Source of the DNA: Clostridiales bacterium
GTDB taxonomy: Bacteria > Bacillota > Clostridia > Peptostreptococcales > Anaerovoracaceae
Assembly (NCBI GenBank): GCA_015258265.1
Contig: JABZIP010000016.1
Coordinates: 1 to 26,179, forward strand
Direction: 5' to 3'
DNA length: 26,179 nucleotides
The notes beneath the pieces were generated by a model, which made no database searches, was not told the origin of the DNA, and was given only the letters and a program-made list of their open reading frames with translations. Numbering within the stretch: the first letter of the stretch is position 1; each line of letters opens with the position of its first letter. Positions 6,469 through 14,450 of the stretch are shown here, piece after piece. The position numbers and the translations under genes are program-made.

Positions 6469-7572
6469 TTATAAACTATTTATTATCTCTGTTTTTTGTA
6501 CAACTTCTGTAATTCTTACCCCGAAGTTGTCATCTACTACCACTACATCGCCTTTTGCTATGCACTGACCGTTTACATACACATCCACTTGATCTCCTGC
6601 CAGCTTATCAAGTACGATAAGTGAACCTTGTCCAAACTCCAAAATTTCCTTTACCAATTTCTTGGTTCTTCCTATTTCAACGGAAACTTGAAGCGGTACT
6701 TTCATTATCAAGTTTAAGTTTGTACCCGCCTCTGCCGCAGTAATCTCATAATTTTGAGCTAGCGGCTGAACATTTATCAGTCTTGGCGGTGCTTCATACA
6801 TAGGCATTGCTTGTTGCATTGGTATTCCTCCTTGCATTGGCTGCATCTGTGGTGCCGCAGGTTGTGGCGGTACCGGCGTAGGAGCAGGAGTAGGAGCAGG
6901 TGCTGCTACAGGCTCCGGTGATGCTTGCGGTTGTGGCGATTCTGCAGGTACAGGTTCTGCCGGTGCATCCTCTTTTCCGATAAATCCAAATGATGCAATC
7001 AATTCCTTACATAAACCTACTGACAGCATCGTTAGGAATGTGCTTGAAAAAGTATTTTCTATATCTATATGAAATGATACTTCTACCAATTCCTCCGAGC
7101 TGTTGAAATATTTTTGCTTAAATTCGCCTACATTTTCCACTTCAAAAGCTATCGGTGTTGAAATGTTGACCATCCTGCCTATTACATCTGCAAGTGCCGT
7201 TGCTGATGCCCCCATCATTTGATTCATAAGTTCGCAAACTGCACTAAGTGAAAGTTCGTCAAGCTCGAACGTTTCGGGATCGATTTCAGTATACATAAGT
7301 ATTTCCAAAATCTTTCGTACGTCATCACGCTTAAGTAACATCAAGTTGTTACCGTCAAGTCCCGTAACATAAGTTATTTCAACTCCCACCGCAGGATTGA
7401 CTTCCGACATGTCAAATTCTTCAAAAGTCCTAACCTTTACATGAGGTGTGGTAATAGTTACTTTCCTTCCGAGCATATCCGACATCGCTGTTGCCGACGA
7501 GCCGAGACTTATATTTAATATTTCACCTATACCATCTATTTCCATTGATGTGAATACATTGTTATCACTCAT
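6469..7572 (-). CDS. fliY: Flagellar motor switch phosphatase FliY (CheC-like plus FliN domain)
   Basis: C-ring protein that both forms part of the rotor switch and hydrolyses CheY-P. The N-terminal CheC-like half carries two phosphatase motifs of form [D/S]xxxExxN-x22-P. The first is D13, E17, N20 and P43; the second is in SAVCELMN followed after 22 residues by P. Both appear intact. A Pro/Ala/Gln-rich linker (about 205-265, with PAPTPAPTPVP and a Met/Gln-rich part) joins it to the C-terminal SpoA/FliN domain (about 290-365, VPLQVSVEIGRTKKLVKEIL). 367 residues is normal for FliY. It lies 15 bp after fliM and before cheY. Confidence 0.95.
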   Translation of the reverse strand: MSDNNVFTSMEIDGIGEILNISLGSSATAMSDMLGRKVTITTPHVKVRTFEEFDMSEVNPAVGVEITYVTGLDGNNLMLLKRDDVRKILEILMYTEIDPETFELDELSLSAVCELMNQMMGASATALADVIGRMVNISTPIAFEVENVGEFKQKYFNSSEELVEVSFHIDIENTFSSTFLTMLSVGLCKELIASFGFIGKEDAPAEPVPAESPQPQASPEPVAAPAPTPAPTPVPPQPAAPQMQPMQGGIPMQQAMPMYEAPPRLINVQPLAQNYEITAAEAGTNLNLIMKVPLQVSVEIGRTKKLVKEILEFGQGSLIVLDKLAGDQVDVYVNGQCIAKGDVVVVDDNFGVRITEVVQKTEIINSL

Positions 7573-7587
7573 TTTTATATATTTCTC

Positions 7588-8589
7588 CTAACGACTAAGT
7601 GTTGTTCCCGTAATTTTTATAGCGACATTACCTTTTTTCTCTCCAAGCCTGCCCTTATACCAAGGCTTATCCTCTATATAAACAGCAACCTCCGATTCTT
7701 TCGGTTTTTTCAAGTTTATAACATCTCCCGGCTTCAAAGCATACACATCTTCCAGCAATATGTTTGCCTCTCCCAAAAAAGCTCGAACCTGAAGTGTAGA
7801 GTCCTTAATGTTGCTGAGTATTTCTTCTTTTGATACTTCGCCGTTTTCGCCACGCTTCTTAATCATAGCGTTTGCCTGTTCGGAAAGTTTAAACAAAGAT
7901 TCAAGTATCGTACCCGGAACACATATATTAAATGTTCCCGAGCTTTCGTTCATCTCTATATTCAGAACGACAATGACTACTATTTCGTCAGCTTGAATAC
8001 TCTGTATCAATCTCGGATTCGTTTCCACCTTGTCAAATTTAAAGTTTACATCGAAATAGTTTTGCCATGTTTCTTCCATTATCGGTAACAAATGTACCAT
8101 TATATTCTCGAAAAGCGAAATTTCAATATCCGTAAAGCCTCCGGATGTATCGTCCGATGCTTGCCCCGTTCCGCCTATCATCCTATCTATAAGAGTATAA
8201 ATTACGGAATTGCTCATCTGCATCATGATAGTTTCGCTTTCGTTCTTGCCGTCGTTTACCGAGCCGTCCACCATAGCTACTATATCGTTTTCCGACAACG
8301 CGTTGTTAAACTCGAAATACTTTTGTTCTTCTATGTCGAGCATTTCTACTTGACACGAAATTCGCATCATACTTGTCAAATACGAAGAAACAACTCTGGC
8401 AAAGTTTTCGTATACGCTGAACAGTAATTTTAATCTGTCTCTGGTAAACTTCTTCGGTGTTTTAAAGTCGTATTTCTTGATTTTTCTGTTTTCTTCATCT
8501 GCTATCTTTTCTTCTTCTTCAGCTGCCTGTGGTGAATTTATCGAATTTAGCAGAGCATCTATTTGACTTTGCGATAATACGTCAGCCAT
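7588..8589 (-). CDS. fliM: Flagellar motor switch protein FliM
   Basis: Middle component of the C ring; it receives CheY-P and sets rotation direction. The N-terminus has the CheY-binding peptide LSQSQIDALL (residues 5-14). A CheC-like middle domain follows (about 45-240, GGTGQ at about 139) and a C-terminal SpoA domain (about 255-330, VRAFLGEANILLEDVYALK). 333 residues is the expected length. RBS AAAGGAG is ideal. It follows motB by only 15 bp: fliL, which usually lies between stator or hook genes and fliM, is missing. Confidence 0.97.
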   Translation of the reverse strand: MADVLSQSQIDALLNSINSPQAAEEEEKIADEENRKIKKYDFKTPKKFTRDRLKLLFSVYENFARVVSSYLTSMMRISCQVEMLDIEEQKYFEFNNALSENDIVAMVDGSVNDGKNESETIMMQMSNSVIYTLIDRMIGGTGQASDDTSGGFTDIEISLFENIMVHLLPIMEETWQNYFDVNFKFDKVETNPRLIQSIQADEIVVIVVLNIEMNESSGTFNICVPGTILESLFKLSEQANAMIKKRGENGEVSKEEILSNIKDSTLQVRAFLGEANILLEDVYALKPGDVINLKKPKESEVAVYIEDKPWYKGRLGEKKGNVAIKITGTTLSR

Positions 8590-8604
8590 CTTTACTCCTT
8601 TAAC

Positions 8605-9423
8605 CTAAACCGCTTCTTCTACTTCTTTCGGTTTCTTTGGACTTTCATTACTTGCTCCTGAAGAGTTATCAATATTTTGATAAATTTCTTCTATATTGTA
8701 CTTAACCGCCTCGTTCTTAGCTATGTAAATTTCTACACGACGGTTTTGTATTCTCCCGTCCGGATCGTCAAACGCACCGATAGGATAATGCTGTCCGAAA
8801 CCCTCCGATACCAGCACTCTTCCTGAAACCAAATGCTTGTTTTCAATATACACAAGCACTGCCGTAGCTCTGTTTGATGACAAGAATCTGTCGCCCTCAA
8901 TTTCGTTCGGTTTGTTCGGATCTTCTTGATTTGTATGCCCCATAACACGAATTTCGCCTATCTGATTTGCTGCCGGTCTAATGCCGTCGCAAAGTGCATC
9001 CAGCACTTCCTTGCCCTCATCTCTTAGTATATAACTGTTTCCGTTAAAAAATATATTATTTCTAAATATTATGAAAGCAAAATCCTTACCTTTTTTTACT
9101 TCAATACTTTCTTCAAGATTGTTTTCTTCAACAAACTCCTTTAGCGACCAATATATCTGATCAAAACTTTCTTCGTCTGTCATAAGTCCGCCCGCTTTTT
9201 GTCCAACTGCCTGATCGCCCTCCGTATCGGTCGGCTCCTGCTGAACGAGCTGGCTGATGTTTTCTGCTGAAGCAGGATTGAAACTCTTTACAATCATTAT
9301 CCATTTTTCAGCATTTACAGTAGATATAGAAAAAAGCAATACGAAAAAGCACAGCAACAAAGTTACCATGTCGCCATAGGTGTCCATCCAGTTGTTCTTG
9401 GGTGCTTCATGCTTTTTTGCCAT
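8605..9423 (-). CDS. motB: Stator protein MotB (PomB/MotS-like membrane segment)
   Basis: Stator B subunit. It carries the ion-binding Asp and anchors the stator to peptidoglycan. A single membrane segment lies at about 19-37 (MVTLLLCFFVLLFSIS), with D18 as the ion-binding residue in TYGDM. The OmpA-like peptidoglycan-binding domain covers about 115-236 (MGHTNQ, LSSNRATAVLVYI, NRRVEIYI). A charged tail of about 30 residues follows. The CFFVLLFS core resembles PomB/MotS of sodium motors more than H+-type MotB, which suggests but does not prove Na+ use. RBS AAAGGAGAG before the ATG; 21 bp after motA. Confidence 0.93.
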   Translation of the reverse strand: MAKKHEAPKNNWMDTYGDMVTLLLCFFVLLFSISTVNAEKWIMIVKSFNPASAENISQLVQQEPTDTEGDQAVGQKAGGLMTDEESFDQIYWSLKEFVEENNLEESIEVKKGKDFAFIIFRNNIFFNGNSYILRDEGKEVLDALCDGIRPAANQIGEIRVMGHTNQEDPNKPNEIEGDRFLSSNRATAVLVYIENKHLVSGRVLVSEGFGQHYPIGAFDDPDGRIQNRRVEIYIAKNEAVKYNIEEIYQNIDNSSGASNESPKKPKEVEEAV

Positions 9424-9444
9424 TTTTCTCTCCTTTCACGATGT

Positions 9445-10224
9445 TTATACAGATTCAGCAAGTTCCGCCTTGTCTTTTTCGGACAAATAAGAAATCAATT
9501 TTTCTCTTATAAACTTAGGGTTTTCGCCTGACTGTATTGAAAGTATTCCTTCTATTATAAGCTGCTTACAAAACATTTCTTCTGCGTGTCTAACCTTAAG
9601 TTTGTTTCCGATAGGCGAGAATATCAGATTGGCAAAAAGCGATCCGTAGAAAGTCGTAATAAGTGCTATCGCCATCGCAGGTCCTATGGCGCCGGCTCCG
9701 CCGCCTTCCACGTCCAAGCTCTTGAGCATGTTTACAAGTCCTACGAGCGTACCTATCATACCGAACGCCGGACATGTACCTGCCGTCATTTCGAAAAATC
9801 CGAACCCCTTTGCATGCCTCTCGTCCAAATATTCAAGCTCTTTTTCCATAAGTTCTTTTACCTTGTCGGAATCTATCGCGTCTACTATCAAAAGTACGCT
9901 ATCTCGCAAAAATGCATCTTCGATTTCTTGTGCTCTTGATTCAAGCGAAAGCAACCCGTTTTTTCTGGCAGATTGAGCAAAATCTACAATTTGCTCTATG
10001 TATTGCTTAGGATCGTACTTTTTTCCTCCAAAAGCTATTTTAAAAAGTTTTGGTAAATCCTTTAGAACCTCCGACGGTGTCGATGCCGCCATTGCTGCAA
10101 GTGTTCCTCCGATAGTAAGTGCAAAGCTGGCAGGATCGATAAAGTTTCCTATACTTCCAAATCCTATACCAAAAATAGTTAATCCAAATCCCGCTAATAT
10201 ACCTAACAGGGTACCTAAATCCAT
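9445..10224 (-). CDS. motA: Stator protein MotA (PomA-like)
   Basis: Stator A subunit, 259 residues, four membrane segments (about 3-22, 31-49, 146-170, 180-203). The cytoplasmic loop between segments 2 and 3 contacts FliG. Conserved prolines are P152 and P182. The segments CPAFGMIGTLVGLVNMLKSL and GPAMAIALITTFYGS are very like Vibrio PomA, including threonines T159 and T190/T191 at the positions of PomA T158/T186, which contribute to Na+ binding. The FGFFEMTAGT stretch precedes segment 3. RBS AGGAGAA. It is followed by motB in the same operon. Confidence 0.95.
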   Translation of the reverse strand: MDLGTLLGILAGFGLTIFGIGFGSIGNFIDPASFALTIGGTLAAMAASTPSEVLKDLPKLFKIAFGGKKYDPKQYIEQIVDFAQSARKNGLLSLESRAQEIEDAFLRDSVLLIVDAIDSDKVKELMEKELEYLDERHAKGFGFFEMTAGTCPAFGMIGTLVGLVNMLKSLDVEGGGAGAIGPAMAIALITTFYGSLFANLIFSPIGNKLKVRHAEEMFCKQLIIEGILSIQSGENPKFIREKLISYLSEKDKAELAESV

Positions 10225-10266
10225 TGTTTTTCTCCTATTTTCACGCTATTCGTGTTCTTTTCGTAA

Positions 10267-10506
10267 TTATTCTTCCATGCGTTCTTTATCCAAAATTGCT
10301 TTTTGTTCAGACAAATATGCACCTTTATCAATTATCTTTGCGTTAAACTCGACTATTTTGTCAATAATTTCATCGAAGCTCTCCTGCACTATATAGTATT
10401 CCTTGTTTTGCAAGACGACTTTGGTTTCCGGTATCGATTCGATAATATTTATAAGATCGTTGTTTATAAGAAATTCGACACCGTTTATTCGGGTAAGTTT
10501 AATCAT
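10267..10506 (-). CDS. flbD: FlbD/SwrD family flagellar protein
   Basis: Small protein of the FlbD (YlzI/SwrD) family, found after flgE in many Gram-positive flagellar operons. In B. subtilis SwrD increases flagellar power, apparently through the stators. The family start MIKLTRINGVEFLINNDLI is at 10506, with GAGGG 5 nt upstream. An upstream in-frame start at 10551 would add 15 unrelated residues and read through the hairpin at 10521-10543, so I reject it. At 79 residues it is slightly longer than typical, with a charged C-terminal extension. It is immediately upstream of motA, which fits a stator role. Confidence 0.9.
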   Translation of the reverse strand: MIKLTRINGVEFLINNDLINIIESIPETKVVLQNKEYYIVQESFDEIIDKIVEFNAKIIDKGAYLSEQKAILDKERMEE

Positions 10507-10520
10507 ATTATCCCTCATTT

Positions 10521-10543
10521 GGGAGAGAGCCGAGCTCCCTCCC
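10521..10543 (-). other. GC-rich hairpin in the flgE-flbD intergenic region
   Basis: Arms 10521-10530 (GGGAGAGAGC) and 10534-10543 (GCTCCCTCCC) pair with one mismatch and a 3-nt loop. No T-run follows, so it is not a standard terminator. It lies between the flgE stop and the flbD ribosome site, and may stabilise the 3' end of flgE mRNA or lower downstream expression. Confidence 0.65.
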
Positions 10544-10554
10544 TTCAACAAACT

Positions 10555-11616
10555 TTATCTCTTCATGTTGACCATTTCTTCCAGCATTTGGTCTGTTACA
10601 GTTATGATACGAGTATTCGCTTGGAATCCTCTTTGTGTAGTAATCATATCCGTAAATTCTCTTGACAAGTCCACATTCGACATTTCAAGCACGCCTGATT
10701 GTACAGTTCCTGTCGAGTTTTGTCCTGCCGGATTTGCAGTAATTATACCCGTATTCGCTTTTGCTTTGTAATACGACCTTTCCTGTCTTTCCAACGCTTC
10801 AGGGTTAGGTACATTAGCTATTCCTATCTGACCGATAGTGATGACCTTTCCCTCACTTGTTCCCATAATCGTTCCGTCCTTACCAATAGTAATGTTGGCA
10901 AGCGGCATAGGTTCATAGTTGGTAGCTGTAGCTCCGCCTGTACCTGTTCCCTGGTTTGCCTGATTGTTATTTGGCAATCTAAGCGGTGCAAGTTTATTTC
11001 TTTTGATTTCGTATTTTGCATTGGTTGCTGTTCCGCCAGCATTAGGATCTACTGTATATTCTGCAGGGAAACCGTACACCAGTCTACCCTCCGAGTCAAC
11101 CAGATTTCCGTCGCCGTCGAAATTGAAGTTTCCAACTCTTGTAAGGGACAATGCTTTCACCTTGTCCTGATTTATTTCACCGGGCTGTAATGTGGCCGTT
11201 CCGCCGGCTCCTCCGCCACCGCCTCCGGCTGCCGGATCTTCTTTGACTCCTACCTCAATAGAATCGTAAATTCCGGGACCTGCAGTTTCCGAAGTTTTAG
11301 GTCCTACCATAAAGAACCCGTTACCTACAATCATCGTATCCATAGGCTTATCGGTTGCCGCTACTCCGCCGCCTGTCATTATCGAATCAACCGATGCTAC
11401 TATCGAACCGTAACCCAGCTGCATAGGGTTTGTTCCGCCATAGACTTCTCCGGCATCTCCTGCTCCTGATGATGTAGCATAAAATACATCTCTAAAAGTG
11501 GCTCTCGCCGTTTTATATCCATATGTGTTTACATTTGCAATGTTGTTACCAATTACGTCCATTTTGGCTTGGTGTGCGCGCAATCCTGCAACTGCCGCGA
11601 ACATTGATTTTACCAT
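10555..11616 (-). CDS. flgE: Flagellar hook protein FlgE
   Basis: Subunit of the hook, the universal joint outside the cell. The N-terminus (SMFAAVAGLRAHQAKMDVIG, NNIANVNTYGYKT) and C-terminus (LEMSNVDLSREFTDMITTQR, then FQANTRIITVTDQMLEEMVN) are the paired D0 coiled-coil ends of flagellar axial proteins. 353 residues lies between B. subtilis (264) and E. coli (402). The centre has a run of six glycines (131-136, followed by AGG) and a Gly/Thr/Asn-rich section near 225-250. No cysteine is present. RBS TAGGAGG before the ATG. Preceded by the TIGR02530 gene, with a 93-bp gap that contains inverted repeats. Confidence 0.95.
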   Translation of the reverse strand: MVKSMFAAVAGLRAHQAKMDVIGNNIANVNTYGYKTARATFRDVFYATSSGAGDAGEVYGGTNPMQLGYGSIVASVDSIMTGGGVAATDKPMDTMIVGNGFFMVGPKTSETAGPGIYDSIEVGVKEDPAAGGGGGGAGGTATLQPGEINQDKVKALSLTRVGNFNFDGDGNLVDSEGRLVYGFPAEYTVDPNAGGTATNAKYEIKRNKLAPLRLPNNNQANQGTGTGGATATNYEPMPLANITIGKDGTIMGTSEGKVITIGQIGIANVPNPEALERQERSYYKAKANTGIITANPAGQNSTGTVQSGVLEMSNVDLSREFTDMITTQRGFQANTRIITVTDQMLEEMVNMKR

Positions 11617-11709
11617 TTATTTACCTCCTAAACCATTAGATTAGATCAGTCCACCTAATCTTTAGCCTCCATAAATGGTCCGGCTATTTTATGGTTTTTA
11701 ATATATTTT
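11617..11709 (-). other. flgE leader with two inverted repeats
   Basis: The 93-bp gap before flgE holds two inverted repeats: CCATAAA/TTTATGG (11669-11675 with 11688-11694) and GATTAG/CTAATC (11639-11644 with 11655-11660). The ribosome site follows. On the minus strand no T-run follows either stem, so termination is unlikely. They could be leader hairpins or a processing site. No sigma-28-like promoter was found. Confidence 0.4.
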
Positions 11710-12156
11710 TTAAAGAATTACCGCTGCATCTATATTTGTGAAAACATTGTCTCTCATTTCATTTCCCGACATCGTCGTTACCACTGTCTTATTCGGAACA
11801 TTTACTATAAATGCATTCAGCATGTCGAATACCACTATATCCTTTGCACCTTTCTTCGATGCTTTGTCAACCGCGTTATTCAAATCTGTCATTAGCTTCG
11901 GGGTTAATTCTATGCCTCTTTGAGCAACTCGCTCTTTCGCATGCTTAGAAAATTGAAGTCCGCCATTTTTGTCTATCCCGCTATTTTTGTCCAGCTGCTC
12001 TTTCAGTAATGTTTCAAAATCCGCGCCTATTTTGGTCATCGGTTTTTCTACATTTCCCTTTTCCGGCGCCGTGCTGGCTGAAGCGGCTGTCCTGTTGAGC
12101 GTTTGCGAACCTACATTTCTGTTGATATAATTAAGCCCCATTTTTTCCATCTGCAT
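11710..12156 (-). CDS. TIGR02530-type flagellar operon protein
   Basis: Belongs to a small family found between flgD and flgE in Gram-positive flagellar operons, whose function is not established. The conserved core is LQFSKHAKERVAQRGIEL, then AVDKASKKGAKDIVVFDMLN, IVNVPNKTVVTTMSG and VFTNIDAAV. There is no signal peptide or membrane segment. The first ~50 residues are Ala/Ser/Thr-rich and probably unstructured. The start is ambiguous: ATG at 12156 (148 residues) has AGGAGG 14 nt upstream, while the GTG at 12171 (153 residues) overlaps that site. It is 38 bp past flgD. The position suggests a hook-assembly role, by inference only. Confidence 0.85.
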   Translation of the reverse strand: MQMEKMGLNYINRNVGSQTLNRTAASASTAPEKGNVEKPMTKIGADFETLLKEQLDKNSGIDKNGGLQFSKHAKERVAQRGIELTPKLMTDLNNAVDKASKKGAKDIVVFDMLNAFIVNVPNKTVVTTMSGNEMRDNVFTNIDAAVIL

Positions 12157-12194
12157 ATCGGATTTCTTCACCTCCTGTGATTTGTTCCGCTTCT

Positions 12195-12749
12195 CTAAGG
12201 CTTTTCTGTTTCTTCGGGTTTCGCTGTTCCCTCAGGTTTGGTTGCATCTTCCATTTTTTCTGTTTTCTCAGCCTGCGGTACATCTCCGACTATCATTATT
12301 TGATTCAAAGCAAATTTTTTGTCGCCTATATATACATGCGGCTGACCTTCATACAGAGTTACGCCCGTAACCTTTCCTCTGGTTTTTTCAACCGTCTGCT
12401 TCGTTTCATCAGATGTCTGGACCGTCTTGACCTCCGCAACCGTTACATCTTTTCCTATCAAAGATGCCGCATATGATGTGTTGCTCATAGCAAACATGTT
12501 TTCTTGCATGGCTACCATGTTTTGAACTGCCTGTATCTGTGAAAACTGCGCCATTTGTCTGGTCATCTCGCTCGAATCTGTCTGATTGTACATATCCTGG
12601 CTCTTTAGCTGGGCAACAAGCAACTTCATCCAATCGGTCGTTTGCATATCAAGCTCCCGCTTCATGGTTTTGCTTGTAGCATTTTTGTCAGTTACCTTTA
12701 ACAGTTTCAGCATATACTGATCCATCGTCAAGTTTGTTAAATCTGCCAT
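12195..12749 (-). CDS. flgD: Flagellar hook-capping protein FlgD
   Basis: Scaffold that caps the growing hook and is shed when the hook is complete. The N-terminal signature (TDWMKLLVAQLKSQDMYNQ, DSSEMTRQMAQFSQIQAV) is diagnostic. The C-terminal half is short and ends in a Lys/Glu/Pro-rich tail (EKTEKMEDATKPEGTAKPEE). The chosen start (12749, 184 residues, MADLTNLTMDQ) has AAGGAGG 5 nt upstream; a start at 12791 would overlap fliK and add unrelated residues. It follows fliK by 16 bp. The short C-terminus suggests a minimal FlgD without the large Tudor/Ig-like cap domains. Confidence 0.93.
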   Translation of the reverse strand: MADLTNLTMDQYMLKLLKVTDKNATSKTMKRELDMQTTDWMKLLVAQLKSQDMYNQTDSSEMTRQMAQFSQIQAVQNMVAMQENMFAMSNTSYAASLIGKDVTVAEVKTVQTSDETKQTVEKTRGKVTGVTLYEGQPHVYIGDKKFALNQIMIVGDVPQAEKTEKMEDATKPEGTAKPEETEKP

Positions 12750-12765
12750 ATTTACCTCCTTTCTA

Positions 12766-13899
12766 CTATATCGACTGTTCCGCAATTCCAAGTCTTAATT
12801 TTTCCAAGAAACTGTCGGAGCTATCTTCTTTTCTGTCTTTTTGCTGTTCTTGCTGATTTTTTTCACCTTGCCCCAAGAAACTGTCTTTGTCGAAATTTTC
12901 GCTTGCATTTTCGCCCGCTTTTACTTCAACGCTTGCTTGATTTTGAGTGTTAGTTTCCAAGATGCCTCTAATCACATCCAGTTGCTGTGAAAGCAATTTG
13001 TGCGCCTTGTCCGTATGTGTAGTCATCACGAGTTCGGCAACGCCTTTTTCAAACACCATCTTAATAGCAACTTTTCCCAAATTTTCAGGGAACAGCTCTA
13101 TATCGAATACATGCTTGCCCTGATCTGCATTGTATGTTATTTTATCCACTAATTGCTGTGGCATATCAGGTGCTTCGGCTCTAATCGGTGCATCTGCAAC
13201 TTTGATGTTTACCTTGTTAAAATCAAGTTTTGCTTCAGGTACAACTTTTGCAAATTCAAACTGCTCGCCTATTTCTTCTTTTGGCGAATCCTTTACTTCA
13301 GGCTTTATGTCTTTGACATTTTTCGATGAAATTTTGAACTCGGCTTTCGTTACTTCGCTTTTTTCAATTTCAGGCTTGACCTCGATAACTTTTGTTTCTT
13401 GTACTTCGCTTTTCATTTCCTGAGGCAGCGCCGAATTTAGTTCTTCAATCTTTATTCCGCCGTTCGCTTTTTCAACATTTGCATTTTTCGGCGCATCGGT
13501 TAAATTTTCATTAACATTAACTGCTTCCTGTACTGCTTCCGGTAAAACAATCTTCGGTATATCGTCTTTGCTTTCAACCGTAGCAATATTCATCGCGATT
13601 TGCTGAAGCTGCATACTTGCAACCGTTTCAATCTTTTCAATAGGCTGCTCATTTTTGTCGGCTTTGTCCAAGACCTTGCCGTTTGAAGCATCTTCCGATT
13701 TTGTTTGCGGTCTGTCCGATGCCTTGACATCTTTCTCCTGCTTTATGGCATTCTCCTTACTTCTCGGCGTGTTCGTCGCCGATGTTTGTTTTGAAACTTC
13801 GCTATTGAAATCACGAGCTGCAACATTGACCTTTTTAGCCATTTTAGTAATGCTTTCTCTAACATTAGTTTGGAGCTTTGCACTTACTTCGCTTGTCAT
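12766..13899 (-). CDS. fliK: Flagellar hook-length control protein FliK
   Basis: Secreted ruler that stops hook growth by acting on FlhB. The first ~260 residues are Lys/Glu/Asn-rich, low in hydrophobics and probably extended, as expected for a ruler. The C-terminal Flg_hook domain lies at about 260-340 (HVFDIELFPENLGKVAIKMV, VAELVMTTHTDKAHKLLSQQ), followed by a polar tail. The start at 13899 (377 residues, MTSEVSAKL) has AAAGGAGG 7 nt upstream; the TTG at 13920 would overlap that ribosome site and is rejected. A ylxF-type gene, usually between fliJ and fliK in Firmicutes, is missing. Length is normal. Confidence 0.92.
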   Translation of the reverse strand: MTSEVSAKLQTNVRESITKMAKKVNVAARDFNSEVSKQTSATNTPRSKENAIKQEKDVKASDRPQTKSEDASNGKVLDKADKNEQPIEKIETVASMQLQQIAMNIATVESKDDIPKIVLPEAVQEAVNVNENLTDAPKNANVEKANGGIKIEELNSALPQEMKSEVQETKVIEVKPEIEKSEVTKAEFKISSKNVKDIKPEVKDSPKEEIGEQFEFAKVVPEAKLDFNKVNIKVADAPIRAEAPDMPQQLVDKITYNADQGKHVFDIELFPENLGKVAIKMVFEKGVAELVMTTHTDKAHKLLSQQLDVIRGILETNTQNQASVEVKAGENASENFDKDSFLGQGEKNQQEQQKDRKEDSSDSFLEKLRLGIAEQSI

Positions 13900-13952
13900 C
13901 CGTATTCCTCCTTTCTTCAATTTTATTTATGCCCACCTTAGATGTTAATATA

Positions 13953-14411
13953 TCAAAGCACGGAATTTTTTCCCTGCCCGGATAACTTGTTTGATACAAA
14001 TTCTTCTATGAAAAGCTCTTCTTTTTTTTGTTCAGCCTTAATGTATTCGAAAATGCGCTTTTCCTTTATTTTTTCGATTGACATGGAATCAGTCTTAGCT
14101 GCAACCATTTCAATTCTGTGCATTTCTTCGATTTTTTGCAAACTTACCAGTTTGCCTTCTTCCTCTTCCAGTCTATTCGAAAGGTTTTTAAGATAATTTC
14201 CATAGCTTTGAAGCTCGAGCGCAGAAATGCCCTCTTGATTTTTGAGTTTCAGTTCCAAATGAGCCTCCTCAATCTTTGCTTCAATCTCTTTAATAAGAGC
14301 CTCTTGATTTGCTACATTCGCCGCTGCAATCGCATATTCGTTTTTCTTATCATCAAGCACGATTTCTCTATACCTTTCAACGGCCTGTAATGAAAATTTG
14401 AACTTTGCCAT
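13953..14411 (-). CDS. fliJ: Flagellar export protein FliJ
   Basis: Central-stalk-like coiled-coil protein of the export ATPase complex. It activates FliI and contacts the gate. 152 residues, nearly all helical, Glu/Lys-rich, starting with the family pattern AKFKFSLQAVERYREIV. The start is ATG at 14411 by homology; its AAAGGTG is about 14 nt away, longer than usual. A GTG at 14438 would add nine residues but lacks a ribosome site. It lies after fliI (39-bp gap) and before fliK, the standard order. Confidence 0.9.
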   Translation of the reverse strand: MAKFKFSLQAVERYREIVLDDKKNEYAIAAANVANQEALIKEIEAKIEEAHLELKLKNQEGISALELQSYGNYLKNLSNRLEEEEGKLVSLQKIEEMHRIEMVAAKTDSMSIEKIKEKRIFEYIKAEQKKEELFIEEFVSNKLSGQGKNSVL

Positions 14412-14450
14412 AATAATATATTTTACACCTTTTTTCACTATATTTCAAGC

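Noticed and set aside
11669..11700. Plus-strand intrinsic terminator (stem followed by TTTTT)
   Set aside because: No plus-strand gene reaches it; the stem is short and it is better treated as a leader inverted repeat.
11617..11709. Sigma-28 (FliA/SigD) promoter before flgE
   Set aside because: No TAAA plus GCCGATAA-like pair with suitable spacing was found.
12749..12791. Upstream start of flgD adding 14 residues
   Set aside because: It overlaps the end of fliK, the residues are not conserved in the family, and an excellent AAGGAGG serves the internal ATG.
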